Program-made: the position numbers and the translations under genes | Origin: Siphonodentalium dalli | Lineage: Eukaryota; Mollusca; Scaphopoda; Gadilida; Siphonodentaliidae | NCBI GenBank assembly: GCA_032622095.1 | Contig: CP136062.1 | Coordinates: forward strand, 14,911,710-14,975,709 | DNA length: 64,000 bases | Reading direction: 5' to 3' | Shown here: piece after piece, positions 1 to 12,446 of the stretch | Position numbering within the stretch: position 1 is the stretch's first letter | Layout: every line of letters begins with the position of its first letter | Notes under the pieces: generated by a model | The model's input: only the letters and a program-made list of their open reading frames with translations | Database searches by the model: none | What the model was told of the DNA's origin: nothing

Positions 1-29
1 GAGAAATTCCATAACTATAAGCGGCGCAA

Positions 30-95
30 AGCAAAATCACTCACAAAGTCACTTAAATCACTCACAAAGTCACTCACAAAGTCACTTAAATCGTG
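30..95. repeat. short tandem repeat, 'cactcacaaagtcacttaaat' type
   Basis: Three or four imperfect units built on 'actcacaaagtcactta' lie end to end. Bases 95-620 show no convincing gene; the small open frame at 403-618 has no splice or family support. Confidence 0.6.
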
Positions 96-619
96 ACATT
101 TCGAATTGGGACCTTTCACTTAGAGTGAAGTACATTATTAAGGATCAGGTAATAACTAAGAAATATATTCCCCGCGTTATTTTTATAACTTTATACGGTT
201 CCCTGTCATAACTTCAAAAAGTTCCCAAGGTTTTGTACTGGTGGAATATGATCTCTACGGGCTAACATATCGATTGGAGATTTATTACACGCTTGTTCCT
301 ATAGAAATACAGTGTTATTGCTGTTCCATATTTACAAATCCGTACGTTCCATACGCATCTCGTTGACGTAAAATGACGTTCGCCTCAACCATGAAACTGG
401 AACTATTTAAATAAAAGAATCATCACACATAACAAACACGCCTCTCGTTCTATCCTTCCGCGACAGCACTCGTGTCGTATCCAAACCCATTTACACATCG
501 TGTCTTTCTGTGTATTCATGGCATGATTTACGCAGTTCCGTATTCTTGAATCAACTTTGAAATGCTGGTGGGTTTTGCACATTTCGGAGATCCTGAGTGT
601 CATTTTTCTCGAAACCATG

Positions 620-1730
620 CGACAGTGACCAATTCAGCCATATTACAAGGATTGTGTTCTATGGTTTATTGTCATGGTTTAGCTATGTGGTGTTTATAAG
701 AATAACAAATTTAGACTGCTGAAATAACACATAAGATCTTTATTCAATGACACAGAGCAAGATGAAAATAAATACAAATTCACAATATACAACATGTATA
801 TAAATACACATTCATAACATACTTCATGTATTGATATAGAATCCAACTTTAAAAAATAGAATCTATCGTCCAAACTCGTGTCATAAGATTGTTCTGAGAA
901 ACAGCATAATTAAATGCACCCAAAATATATGTCTGCTATTAACACCATTCTAACATCATAATTAAATGCACCCTATATATGTATATATGTCTTCTATCAA
1001 CACCATTCTAAGACTATAATTATGACGCTAATTCGATCGACAATATCATTTTAATATATAACCATGTGAGGGTGTCATTACTCCTCCCGACCCCCCCCCC
1101 CCCCCCCCCCACCCCAACCCAACCACCGCGTACTTGGTAAACGTGATATTCATGCCATCATCTATAGGCGTAATTAATACCACGCTGTTAGCCATCCATA
1201 CCGTCGTCTCCGGGATCCGAATAAGAGCCGGTACGAGATTTAATGGAAACAAATTGTTGTATTTGATGCTTGTTTTTCACAAATCATTCGCGTCACGTCT
1301 GGTTATAATGCACTGTGCCGGAAAATAGATTATTATCCGTCCTTTAACTAACACCATTTCCGATTGGACAAAAGCCGCCACGTGATAGTCCTGGAAAAAG
1401 TCATATTGGACTCCCGAAAGTCATATTTGACTCCCGACTGTACAATATCACTTTTTTATTGGGACTCCGTGACGTCACGAATTAACTCTATTGCGAAATG
1501 AATCGGTGAAATTGTGATTTTAGCAGACGTTTCACTTCCGCATTGAGTTTTTTTTCTCACTTCCGTGTTTACTTTTCCAAATCATGCTTTCTGATGATCA
1601 AAATACAGGCTTTTTTCAGCTGCTTTTATAGAGAATTAAGTGCCGACAAATACCAAAAATAACCACAAAAGTGTTATTCCCAAAATTTAGATAAACATAC
1701 AGATGGATAATAAAAATATCATTATACAAT
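620..1730. other. AT-rich intergenic sequence with a C-run
   Basis: No gene is supported here. Seen directly: a C-run of about 20 at 1089-1110, a duplicated 'aattaaatgcaccc' stretch around 910-975, a duplicated 'agtcatattggactcccg' motif near 1400-1437, and a perfect cAMP-response-element octamer TGACGTCA at 1470-1477. A single octamer is weak evidence of regulation without an adjacent gene. Confidence 0.4.
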
Positions 1731-1818
1731 GTTGTGTTCAGTATGAGTTTTTCTTGTACTCGTCCATGTTGTGGTGAAAACCTGGACTCGTACAAGAAAA
1801 ACACATACTGTACACAAC
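1731..1818. repeat. 88-bp snapback hairpin
   Basis: Left arm 1731-1766 and right arm 1783-1818 are near-perfect reverse complements (outer 'gttgtgttcagtatg' against 'catactgtacacaac') around a loop of about 16 bases. The form fits a small foldback MITE or an RNA hairpin; no target duplication is evident. Confidence 0.7.
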
Positions 1819-1951
1819 ATTTTATAATAACTATATAGTAATGTACAGCTATATATCGGGACCTTTTCCCTCAACGCGGTAAAGAAAACTGTTTGGCAGA
1901 TTACTATTGAGAAACGTGATGAAAATTGATGGTATTCAAGTTTCCTCTGTT

Positions 1952-2232
1952 AACTATAGCAGTCATTATACATTATTCACCCTGCCCCTTGTTAACTGGT
2001 ATTCAGTATTCACCCCCCTCTGCCAACTGGCATTCATTATTCACATGCATGCCCCCTCTGTTAACTGGTATTCAATATTCAGCCTCCTTTGTTAGTTGGT
2101 ATTCAGTAATCACCCTCAGGATTCGCGGGGTGGGGTGATGCCCTCAACCATTCACCCTCAGGATTCGCGGGGTGGGGTGATGTCCTCAACCATTCACCCT
2201 CAGGATTCGCGGGGTGGGTGATGTCCTCAACC
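1952..2232. repeat. two adjacent tandem repeats (about 30 bp and about 47 bp)
   Basis: 1952-2110 carries degenerate units of 'tgttaactggtattcagt' with 'ccccctc'. 2111-2232 carries three units of 'caccctcaggattcgcgg' plus 'ggtggggtgatg'. Open frames across them are by-products of the repetition. Confidence 0.7.
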
Positions 2233-2685
2233 ATATTGCACAAACTCCGATCATACGTTATCTTAAACATTACTGCACAGTTCCTTGAATTGAATACTGG
2301 ATATCATGACCCAAGAATGATTCCAATGGAATAGTGAAGCCAGATTCACTAGTCCCCATACTGTTATATAAACTGCAAGGCATAGTTACGTCCCCTCGCT
2401 ACGTTGGTTTGACCACTGCCACCGCGTATAAAAAGTGTGTTAAACTAAAAAATATTATTTCAGACTTTAAATTTGTTGATTACAATTCATTCTGACGATA
2501 TTCCATGAGAATATGGACAGACAGGACAGTTCAGTTTCTCAGAATAATGCGGAATGAATTGTAACCAACTAAACTATTAACTGAAATTGCCAATGACACT
2601 GTAGCTCAACTTGGAGAGGGGGTAATATCAATCATTAGTCAATGCAGCGATAAGGAATGCGGACAATTTAAATGTTTAAGTTATA

Positions 2686-3080
2686 ATAGAGGTCACCCCC
2701 AAATACCCATATGGAGTTTGGTGATGATTGGTTCAGGATGTGGCCTTTGTGGTGTGTCAAAGTATTTAGTAACGCAAACAGTAACATCCAAGATGGCTGC
2801 CGGTTGCCATGTTTTTTTGTAACAAAAATCGGTAAAACTTGATAGCTCCCATCTATAGTGGCCATATACATAAGATCATATGAAGTTGGTGACCATTGGA
2901 TCAGGCAGTGGCATATGTATAGGGTGTACTAACATATTTAGTCATGCAAAGAATAAAATCCAAGATGTCTGCCGATGGTCGGGGGGACTCGATGGCTTCC
3001 ATCTAGTTGTCACTCAGAAGATCCATATGAAGTTTGGTGATGATCGGATGTGGGATGTGGCCTGTAGGATGTGCCAAAAG
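2686..3080 (+). repeat. degenerate dispersed repeat, two units of about 190 bp
   Basis: Two diverged units carry 'atatggagtttggtgatgat', 'ggatgtggcct' and 'catccaagatggctgccg', followed at about 3120-3160 by 'cgggcgaacgatggacacc'. Repeats of this style are common in molluscan genomes (recall, not checked). The 170-codon open frame that starts at 2880 spans this repeat and the next and is not taken as a gene. Confidence 0.55.
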
Positions 3081-3235
3081 AAATTGTTGACGGACGCACT
3101 AATGGAAATACGCACACACTGGCGGGCGAACGATGGACACCAACGAACGCTCAAACTTGACCTGATACAAAATGCAAGGTTTCCTTACATTATATATGTA
3201 TACGCGATGGCAGTGTTCAGACCAAGCTGCAAAAA

Positions 3236-3345
3236 CAGAGTTCAGTCCCCTCACTACACGATGTCTGCAAAACAGAGTTCAGTCCCCTCGCTACACGATG
3301 TCTGCAAAACAGAGATCAGTCCCATCGCTACACGATGTCTGAACT
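3236..3345. repeat. 38-bp tandem repeat, three units
   Basis: Units read 'acagagttcagtcccctc' then 'gctacacgatgtctgcaaa', with a few substitutions. A related 'gttcagtcccc' word recurs in the 5.7-kb array in inverted sense. Confidence 0.7.
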
Positions 3346-3689
3346 CTGTCGGCACGTGCATTTTCTTAATTAAATCTAAAAAAAATTATTGAAGATTTTA
3401 GCCAGTTACAATTCATTCTGGCTTGATCTAAACCATTTTCAAACAAGAAAACCATAGTCAGAAATGGTAACGCCACCAAGATCGTATTATTAGCCATAAA
3501 TATAAATAATAATACAATTATTCTATAAACTAGCTTTCAAATTTTATGCGGGAAATTTGCGTACTTCCATATTTCAAGTTTTCCCGTTTCTCGTGGCATA
3601 CATTACTTTCATCAAACTGTCTTCTTTATTACACAAGCTGATAGGCCCGACTTCACCCGGGCTGTTTCCCATCTGCTTTCCGGTGAAAG

Positions 3690-4205
3690 GTGCGATTTGA
3701 CCTTCAATTGACTATTTCGAAAGTCAAGGTCAGGTCAGGGTCATGATTTGTCCAGTCCAAAACACCCCCACCCGTAGAAAACTACCCATAGGTATCAAAT
3801 TTCGTCGAAATCCGTCCGTTTTACCCAACTTGACCTTTAATTAACAATTTTGAAGGTCAAGGTAAGGTCAGAGTCATGATTTGACCCGTCCAAAACACCC
3901 CCCCCCCCCGACAAAAGTACCCATAGGTATCAAATTTCGTCAAAATCTATCCGTTTTATCCGAGTTGACCTTTGATTGGCCATATTGAAGGTCAAGGTCA
4001 GGCCGAGGTCACGATTTGACCCGTTCAAAACTCTCCTCGGACCAAAGTATCCCTAGGTATCAAATTTCGCCGAAATTTGTCCGTTTTACCCAAATTGACC
4101 TTGCATTGACAGTTTTAATGGTCAAGGTCAGGTCGGGGTCACGATTTGACCCGTTCAAAACACTTCCCGGACACAAATACCCATAAGTATCAAATTACGT
4201 TGAAT
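3690..4205. repeat. tandem repeat of about 130 bp, four diverged units
   Basis: Each unit contains 'aaggtcaaggtcaggtc', 'gatttgacccgt', 'ccataggtatcaaatttcg' and 'tccgttttaccc'. Units start near 3715, 3850, 3985 and 4115. One unit has a C-run at 3898-3909. Confidence 0.7.
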
Positions 4206-4654
4206 TCTATGGAAAGCCGAGGAGGACATGTTGGTTGCTAATTGCTAGATATACGACGCGGTATTTTGAAGGTGTTTCAAACTAAGAGATAGAAGTATTC
4301 TGCCTTTCAAATGGTGATGAATTATAGTAGTTTATTCAAATTTTATGGCATAAATTGTTATTAAAACCGTATATACTATAAAAAATTAATGACTCGAAAA
4401 TTAAGTGGGCCTTTAAACAAAGTCACAATTGCATTTAGGCTCATCTCATACTCGTCCATTCAGCGATATTCTACTGCGCAGTTTGTTATAGCCTCCAGTA
4501 TTTATTGAGCGTTATACCCCCAACTGTTATAATTCGCCTTTAGCAGGCGTACTCTTGCCTCAGATTATTGAGATATTAGGTCACACATAATCACATTAAA
4601 TCGCATCGTAACATAGCAATTGTGTGGGCTCCTTGGCGTGAATATGTAATGAGA

Positions 4655-5435
4655 AATAAGGTCATACGTAATGACATTAAACTCAAGAAAACCCTCGAAA
4701 ACAAAACAAAATCACATTTAATGTTTTACGTTATTTCCTTCATAAAAAGAATCTTCGTGATAATGAACCCTCTCGTTACTTTAGAATATAGAATTAACCT
4801 TAAAATAAAAAAAATCTTTGGAACACAGAACCTTCGGAATAACGAACCTTCGGATTGGTGAACCTTCGGAATAGCGAACATTCAGAGAAATTTCGGAATA
4901 GTGGACCTTCGGGATAGTGAACCTTCGGAATAGAGACATGCCCCCCAATATTCATATTATATGCCCAGAGTTCAAAGGTATGGACCCATAAAATTCTAAA
5001 CTTGGCCCTTAAAATATTGAACTCCAAATTGGAGCACACACAGAACACCACTTAAGTCAACTGAACCTATGTCATGTCCCAATGCGGGAGGGTCCATATA
5101 TACCACAACATTCATAGTATATGCCAAGAATTCAAAGGTATGGGCCCACGTAATGACATAAAATCTCAAGAAAACCAGCGAAAACAAAACAAAATCACAT
5201 TTAATGTTCTAAGTTAAGTTATTTCCTCCTGTATCTGTGTCGGTGTGCGCGCATGATCAGTTCGGATGTGAGCGCACACTCCATATAAAGAATCTTTGTG
5301 AAAATGAACCCTCTCAAATTAGTCTCAATACTTTAAAATATAGAATTAACCTAAAAATAACAAAAACCTTCGGAATAGAGAACCTTCGGAATAGCGGACC
5401 TTCGGGATAGCAAACCTTCATAATAGAAGCATGTC
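4655..5435. repeat. direct duplication with period about 495 bp containing 'gaaccttcggaatag' arrays
   Basis: Sequence from about 4660 ('gtaatgacatta', 'aaaccctcgaaaacaaaac') recurs from about 5150. Each copy ends in a small array of 'accttcggaatag' (4828-4935 and 5368-5420). 4960-5030 and 5110-5150 also share 'atgccaagaattcaaaggta'-like text. No gene is supported. Confidence 0.6.
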
Positions 5436-5719
5436 CCCACAATTACACCGGTGACGTAAACACATGTGCCAATCTTAGTTGTACTCTCGTAATTATCGGT
5501 ACGATGAAACGGTGACGGAATCTGACGAGGTTTGCCGAATGTACAATCACCCAGTGAATTATCGATCGACCATGCGATATCAAAAAAACAAAAGCTAGAA
5601 ACACCACACTACGGTGGCGTAATGAATATTGACAGTTCAGTTTCTCAGAATGAATTGTAACCTACAAAAGTCTCAAATAAATAAATGCGACATTTCTTCA
5701 CATTCCATGTAGGTGCGGG

Positions 5720-6005
5720 CAGCGGTAAGTCCTGCTTATGGGACTGATCCTGCGTATGGGGACTGAACTCTGCATGGAGCTTAAGTCCTGCGTATGGGAC
5801 TGATCCTGCGTAGGGGACTGAACTCTGCATGGAGCTTAAGTCCTGCGTAGGGGACTGCACTCTGAATGGAGCTTGTGTTCAGACCAGCGTTGCGGGGGAC
5901 AGACCAGCGTTGCGAGGGACGGAACTCTATCTGTCAGACCAGCGTAGCAGGGGACGAAACTCTATCTGTCAGACAAGCGTAGTAGGGGGCGGAACTCTAC
6001 CTTGC
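5720..6005. repeat. two adjoining short tandem arrays
   Basis: 5720-5872 repeats 'gcttaagtcctgcgta' with 'ggggactgaactctgcatgg'. 5878-6005 repeats 'agaccagcgttgcggggga' with 'cggaactctatctgtc'. Frames on either strand follow the repeat period. Confidence 0.65.
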
Positions 6006-6332
6006 AGTTTGACTTTTCTACAACACAAACTCCGAGAATGCACACACGATAGTTTCTTTAGTCTGATCCGTAACTTTTATGTCCGTAGTGTAACGTCCCT
6101 GAAAGAGAACCGAATATTAAATAGACACAGAGCGAAATAATATAAATAAAAAGTCTATATAAAACAACTATCATCAACAATACATGTAAAAATAGATCGA
6201 CTGACTTATTTGCATTATTAATAAGTAAATAACGCTCCATTAACGATACAATGTAACTATGTGACAAAAAACACGTCGCATTTTTGAAACGACTTGCAAA
6301 TGTAACTGTGTAACCCTTTTTAAACAAGGATG

Positions 6333-7977
6333 CAGGGGGGGGCGAATTTTTTTTACGAGACATCAGGTGGGGGGGGGGGTGGGTGGGTACCCGAGGCCGG
6401 AAACAGTTTTTGACCACCTTTTTTTTTCATTGACATATTTTCAACTGTTTTAAACATATTTGTTTATTTGTTGTGGCTTGTTGCAATATGAGAACCACTA
6501 ATACATTCAATATTGTTATAATTACCCCCATAAGTTGATATAAAATGGAAAAATAGTGAATATTGTGGGGGTGGGTCCCAAAATTTTCATTAATTTTTTT
6601 TGCGCGCAATCATCAATAAAAAAATACCTCAGATAGCTCTAGGGTAGGGTGAACTTAATGCAGTCTGACAATATCAGCTAACAACTCATGACAGAATATT
6701 ACAATAATTCTTATACTTTACTCATACAGTTAGTTGATGCATGAGTGTATTATGTATGAACTAAATATTTGTATCAGTGTTTGTATACTAAATTGATTTT
6801 TAAATACATGTGTATACTTTTGTCAAATAATTATTTGAATTGTCAAATTATTTGTTTCAGTGTTGTTGACAACCATCAATAAGCAAATAAGTAGACATGA
6901 AATAAAGTTTTAATAACATTTATTGAAAGAGACAAAAATATAACCTTCCTTGGATAGTCTTCTGAAAAGTATAAAAATATTATTTAAATAGATGTGAAGA
7001 GGGGCCAGGACACATTACCGTTTTGTTCACTTGCAATTATTATATCCCATAATTACCTGCATATACTAGTATGTAAATGACACTTAATGTCTAATTCAGG
7101 CTAATTTGAAAATTATCAAAGAAGAAAATTTATTTACTTAATTATTGTATATTTATAAGATGATGTGCATGCAAGGAGGTCTAGGTTGAAGGCACTCATA
7201 AATGTCATGTACAGAATGTGTGTGAATTTCTTATTGCACATGAACTCCATCCAGTACATGACCGAAGTTCAGCTCTGATTGTCCAAATGAATCTCAGTAA
7301 TATACATCTGTGTATATGGATTTGGCAATAAATTGACCATCAACGTTCAAACTCAAAGGGTTAAGCATTATTTTAGGCCTAGTTCTAAGTCGTAATGCGA
7401 GGTCGGGTCGGTGGACATGCAGGCATACATAAAAGTTAATTCGTACACTGGTTCATATGCACATTTTCCTTTTTGGTATTACTATAGGCTCTAGGCCTAC
7501 TAGTTGATGCTGGTTGATGTCTGAAAAAAGATAAATTTAAGTTTCTGTAATTTTTTATTCTACTGTAGGCCCTAACACTGGCCCTAGTTATGTTTTGTTG
7601 TCATTCCATGGGATTCAACATATTTTTCATCTACTCACCAGCTGTACTCACACAGATGAATAGGCTGGGTTATAAATTTACCAATATAATCACATAATAT
7701 TCTACCTTTGTTGATTGCTTAGAGTTCAATTTTGCACATGTTTGTTAACAGGAAGTAACATTTAATTTGGTTTTTCAAAGAAGGGAACAATATAGAGCGG
7801 TTGGTCGTTTTTACAGAGGGGCCAACATAAAACTTTGATGTTTTGGGGTGGGTGTCTAAAATTTTATGAAAAAAAAATGCAAGAAAGGGTGGGTGGGTGT
7901 AAAAAAATGGAAATGTAAAAAAAAAAACCCCACGTCTCGCAACTTTTTTACGCCCCCCCCCCCCCCCCCCCCCCCTG
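6333..7977. mobile_element. possible non-autonomous hAT-like element with G-run ends
   Basis: The left end begins CAGGGGGGGGCG and the right end finishes in a 22-base C-run followed by TG. The flanks are AAGGATGC (6326-6333) and AAGGATGG (7978-7985), a 7-of-8 direct match that suggests a target duplication. The interior is AT-rich with no recognisable transposase. One caution: 'gtgacaaaaaacacgtcgc' occurs outside both ends (about 6259 and 8011), so the span could instead be a repeat-mediated rearrangement. Bases 6600-7720 show no gene. Confidence 0.35.
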
Positions 7978-8435
7978 AAGGATGGGTGAAATATTTTCAT
8001 TTTTGGTAACTTTGTGACAAAAAACACGTCGCGTTTTTGAAACGACTTCCTAATGTTATAACTCCAAATGCCAAACAAAAAAATAGGGCGCATTTGTAAC
8101 CGGGTTACTGGTCGGAGCTCACACACGATCAAACGTTGAGTCGACTTGTTAAAAAAAACACGACGAAGTTGTAACCCAGTAACTCTGTTAAAAATGCGTC
8201 GTATTTTTTTTCTGCCATATATGTCGTATTCTCACCAATATTTCCAATTCTTTCGATTGGGAACTTGAGTCTTTCGTGTGGAAACTGTGGTAAAATGGGA
8301 AGTATATGAACTCGACAAGTATTTGCATGAACGTACCCCTATAATTTGTTATTTATCTATTAAAAATGATGCTTGGTGTTGGTATCATGCACTTATAATG
8401 GGTTATTTACATACATAACGAAGTAACGAACTCAC

Positions 8436-8620
8436 CCTCGGTAGATAATTGGGGATTTTGAATTCCTTCTGATAGTAATAGAATTTCCTTTTGACTGGAC
8501 AGAATATGAGACGATCGGGTTCCTTGATATCTATGGTGCACAAGTCGAAGTCGTTCTCGTAAAGTTCGTTCCCGTTATACTTGACGCTGATGAACAGTCT
8601 GCCATCCGTGACTTCACGAT
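8436..8620 (-). CDS. internal exon of an ML-domain (NPC2/GM2-activator-like) lipid-binding protein
   Basis: This is a 185-bp exon read on the minus strand. It opens after a good acceptor (polypyrimidine 'tttttctttag', then ATCGTGAAG; phase 1) and closes at CCGAGG before donor GTGAGT (phase 0). Visible residues in order: REVTDGRLFISVKYNG, ELYENDFDLC, then FCPVKRKFYYYQ and KEFKIPNYLPR. The two cysteines, the CPVK motif, the following aromatic strand and the IPNYLPR turn match the second half of the ML domain (MD-2-related lipid recognition), a secreted or lumenal beta-sandwich that binds lipids. The family's last exon normally begins just after the PxG turn and carries one more cysteine; I could not find it at lower coordinates. 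The phase agrees with the anchor exons at 34888-35152 and 44396-44678, so this may belong to their gene. Family call from motif recognition only. Confidence 0.65.
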
Positions 8621-8672
8621 CTAAAGAAAAACATAATACATTGCACCACCACCGTAATAATTCATTCGGGGC

Positions 8673-9042
8673 AAGGGGGGGGTCGGAAAAAAATTGCAAC
8701 ATATATATGGCCTGGGGGGGTGGGTCCCCCGCGGCCGGACCATTTTTTTTAAATCCACTTTTTGTCATTTTTTTCACCGATACAAGAAATTTAAGTTTTG
8801 CTATGTCTTCAGTGACCACTTAAGAACATAATAAGTATAAGATATTGGTTTTATTGCTTTGAAACTCATTATTTCTGTTTTTATTTTAGTGGGCGTGGCA
8901 CCTAAAAATGGAAAAAAATTGCGAAAAAAGATTCCAAAGTTTTTTTTCTCCATTCTTTTTGTTTTTGTGTGTGTAGTCCAAGTGTAACTAAGGCCATTTT
9001 CAGCGTGATATGTTTTTACTTTTGACCGACCCCCCCCCCCTG
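8673..9042. mobile_element. 370-bp hAT-type MITE with G-run termini
   Basis: The exact 8-bp duplication TTCGGGGC flanks it at 8665-8672 and 9043-9050. The left end is AAGGGGGGGGTCGG and the right end is CCGAC, a C-run, then TG, so the ends are inverted repeats. An 8-bp duplication and a CAGGGG-like end fit the hAT superfamily. It sits just upstream of the minus-strand ML exon, within what would be the preceding intron. Confidence 0.7.
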
Positions 9043-9494
9043 TTCGGGGCACGAATAAATATATAAATGGTTTGTTTATAGTAACGGGCACATCCACTAT
9101 GACTTGGTCTTTATCTTGTTATTCAATGATCCCATATCAACGACGTTGCGATATTCACAGTACTAACGAATATATAGGGAAGAGTCTCATTCGCACCTCA
9201 AGGTTTCATAACGTAAGTTTTGGGTGGATGAATACATTAATATTACATATACTATTATATAATTATGTACCTGTTAAATGTGCTTGTCTCATGTATTTGT
9301 ATTTAAATTTGTATATCTCAGATACCATGTTTATTGGTTTATTGAGATTAAAGAATTGACTATTTTGTAAAGCTCAGTGTGATACAACTATTGAAAATAT
9401 TAGCAGGATGTCAAGTCTACCGCGGTACCTGTTTCTTCCCAATTCCCTCTCCAAGTAGTTTAAAGGTACTCAATCCGATCAGACGGTACCCATA

Positions 9495-9917
9495 TGTGAC
9501 CCGCCATATCAAATCCAGTCGTAAGTCGGGATTTGTTTTACCCTGTGCCAATGCATTCTCTTAAATATGTGAGTCGACCATAGGTCGCCTCGCATATATA
9601 AGAGAATGCATTGGCCTAACAATTTTTTACAATTTTAATAATTTTTTCTTGTATTCTTTAACAATTTTATAATTTCACCCATACAGAGCCCCAGACAAAC
9701 ATGAGCAGACGACACTCTTCTATATGCTTCTATATATGTGTGGGGCTCCCTGCAGGGTAATGGATGTTTTTTATTTTATGTTCTAAAAAATATTTTTTTT
9801 AAATGATAAAAAATTGTTAGGCCAATGCATTCTCTTATATATGCGAGGCGACATATGGTCGACTCGCATATATAAGAGAATGCATTGGCACAGGGTAAAA
9901 AAATCCCGACTTACGAC
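9495..9917. mobile_element. TGTGACCC-family MITE, copy 1
   Basis: The left terminus is TGTGACCCGCCATATCAAAT. A 67-bp near-perfect palindrome follows at 9548-9614, then an AT-rich centre with a unique-looking 'cacccatacagagccccag' block, then a second palindrome at 9822-9888 and GGCACAGGGTAAAA. The right terminus is cut after 'cccgacttacgact'. It interrupts a dispersed repeat: 'caatccgatcagacggtacc' (9470-9489) recurs nearly unchanged immediately after the right end. Confidence 0.8.
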
Positions 9918-9959
9918 TCAATCCGATCAGATGGTACCCATATCATCAAGTTACAACAA

Positions 9960-10260
9960 CCAATTTTTTTGAAATGCCGCTTCAGTTATCAGAATCGATT
10001 AATTGCCCAAAAATAATGTTACCACAGTCAACTAAAGTATAAATTTGCCGAATGTTTTTTATTTATCAACATTTTGTTCAACGAAATTTGGCCGGTTTGT
10101 CAAATATCTGACACAAAAAAGCCATTTAATTTTAGAGTTATCCATCTTCATCCGCAATATGGTCTCGTCGACTTTTCACAGGCCCAATAAAAGTCGGTGG
10201 TAAAAAATAATCGATTTCAAAAATCGATATCTGATCACTGAACTTTGAAAGGTTATGCAT
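9960..10260 (+). repeat. dispersed repeat R1, copy 1
   Basis: Shares 'gcttcagttatcagaatcga' and 'caaaaatcgatatctgatca' with copies at 24860-25240 and, in part, 30090-30340. No coding signal. Confidence 0.65.
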
Positions 10261-10562
10261 TGTGAATTATGCATTGTAAACCTATATTTTATCACCAGTT
10301 ATTATCCAGCATAAATCATATGGATCACTTGGTTTTTGAAAAAAAGGAAGCTACAAAGGTATATTAACAGTTTTTTCTTCGTTCCTGGTACATTATTATT
10401 TGTCACACCTTTTCACAGTATATGCTATGATCAGATATATGTCACATTCCTAGTTATAATACATACAACGGATTCATGTGTACTGATTTGCTTGTGTTGT
10501 GCTCCTCAGATGATTGTGTTGTGCTGAGATGATTGAGGCCGCGAATCTGCTCGGCAGTCTGA

Positions 10563-10881
10563 TTAACCCTTTACCCAACAGAAGGGCCCTGTGCCAATGC
10601 ATTCTCTTATATATGCGAGTCGACCATAGGTCGCCTCGCATATATAAGAGAATGCATTGGCTTAACACATTAAAAATTATAAAATTGTTAAAGAATGTAA
10701 GAAAAAATGGTAAAAAGTGTTAAAAAAAGATTTTTTTTAGGCCAATGCATTCTCTTATATATGCGAGGCGGTTCCAATGATATCCATATTTGTATGGTTC
10801 TATTGAGACAGACCGAAGATATTTTAGGCTGTTGAAGCTTTATTAGGCCGCTTTTGGCCGGTTTGTTGGGTAAAGGGTTAA
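10563..10881. mobile_element. piggyBac-type MITE (TTAA, CCCTTTACCCAACA), copy 1, internally deleted
   Basis: Bounded by TTAA on both sides with inverted ends CCCTTTACCCAACA and TGTTGGGTAAAGGG. The left palindrome (10592-10659) is intact. The right one stops at 'gcgaggcg' and joins 'gttccaatgatatcc', a deletion of about 80 bp relative to the 400-bp copies. Confidence 0.8.
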
Positions 10882-11240
10882 CCGAAACACCCCTAGCTTT
10901 AGCCATTTACCCAACTGAACCCTTTTTATACTAAATTGATTATCACGCTCAGCTACAAACCTATATATTGGAATGTTCTATTATTCATTTGGAGGGGTTT
11001 TCAGGAAACATTAGCCGACAAAAACGGCAAAAATTAAATGAAAGTGCTAAAGGAGTCATATGTGGAATGTACGTATATGCAACGCTCGTTGCTGAACTTA
11101 TTATCTGAAAAGTTCAAGGGAACTACTCGTCAATGAGTATTTAGTATAGGTTTAGTCCCAGGAAACATTGAGGAAAGTAAACAAGTTTTTGGTTTTCTCT
11201 CCGCCCATAACTTTATTGGGCAGTATTATAGTCTTCCCTA

Positions 11241-11515
11241 TATCGACGTATACTCACCCCATGAAACGTTGAGGGAGGTTTTGGCTTTCACCCCGCCCAG
11301 AGATTTATCGGGCAACATTATAGTCTTCCATATCGACGTATACTCACCCCATGAAACGTTGAGGAAGCTTTTGGCTTTCACCCCGCCATGATATTTATCG
11401 GGCAGCATTATAGTCTTCCATATCGACGTATACTCACCCCATGAAACGTTGAGGAAGCTTTTGGCTTTCACCCCGCCATGAGATTTATCGGGCAGCATTA
11501 TAGTCTTCCCTATCA
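11241..11515 (-). repeat. 90-bp tandem repeat, three units
   Basis: Units starting 'tatcgacgtatactcaccc' lie at 11241, 11331 and 11421, an exact 90-bp period. Read on the minus strand this preserves frame and gives a 30-residue repeat (KTIMLPDKSHGGVKAKSF, then LNVSWGEYTSIW) within a 102-codon frame. 90 bp is divisible by three, so openness alone does not show coding. Confidence 0.7.
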
Positions 11516-11569
11516 TCAGTCTGTCGTGTTCATCTGAAAGAGACAAGAAGCATGGTACCCTTTATTATT

Positions 11570-12446
11570 GGATGTCATGCAATCTCCAACAGTTGCGTCC
11601 CTTTGCTGGAATCACGGAACTAAATGGTTTCCCATAGGCGACAGTGTTAACGTTTCGGCCAAATTCACTGAATTGAAGCCTGCATGCCATATCAGTGATG
11701 TTTACCCGGCTAGATTGACACCAGTTGATCACGAAAATGGTAGAAAAATCATAGGTCATGTGTTTACTTTTTAAAATAAATCCCCAAGTGTACGACAGGG
11801 CTATCCCACAGCCAAATTTGATCTGGACAAATCCAGAACTACAGCAGCTTGTTAAATAAACTTCCCGCTCACAAAAATCCATTCCCCCATTCATTCACCA
11901 GTTTAAATTATTTAGATATGATGTACAAATCAAATAAACGCGATGTCATCCTTTAATAACGTGTCGCAATGTATCAGGTGAAGGTCATTCTTCGGTTACC
12001 TTCACCTTTAGCATTCCACGGTGTACTCGTTCCCCGACTCTAGAACACATTTAGCTCCCTGATTCCTATGCTATGCTCCGCGGCCCCAAAGAACGCATAG
12101 CACAAACTCCAGGCAGAGTTATCTCCCATCGCTCCGCTGAGATACCACTGCCACAATGACATTAATTGGTAAGGAATTCTTACGTGTTTTAGTTCTTATG
12201 TTTTAGGATTAAAATTGTCTATGTCTGGCTCAGTTCATATTGTTCTTATCAATACCGAAAGAATTAGCATTATAGCAAACTTTACAAAACAATTGGTGGT
12301 CAAAACAAGATAATAGGTGACTAAATAATAGTAAATACAGTTCCGCGACGATATGTAAAAATAGATTTATCGTCTGCAAAGTACACTCATTGTGGCAGTG
12401 ATATATCGCAGCGATGGCGTAGATGGCGCTGTATGGAGTTTGAGCT
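11570..12446 (+). repeat. dispersed repeat R2, fullest copy
   Basis: Matches 28775-29975 in the same orientation (split there by a MITE) and 16150-16627 in inverted orientation over its first 500 bp. Diagnostic words: 'aactaaatggtttcccata', 'aaaatcataggtcatgtgtt', 'caggcagagttatctccc', 'tatatcgcagcgatggcgta'. No protein family is evident in any frame. Confidence 0.75.

Noticed and set aside
1046-1252. Minus-strand stretch with a loose resemblance to an ML-domain strand
   Set aside because: The only acceptor AG gives the wrong phase for the anchor exons, and the 3' side runs into a C-run without a donor.
2880-3392. 170-codon plus-strand frame
   Set aside because: Spans a dispersed repeat unit and then the 38-bp tandem repeat; parts match the neighbouring unit at 2690-2870 in non-conserved frames.
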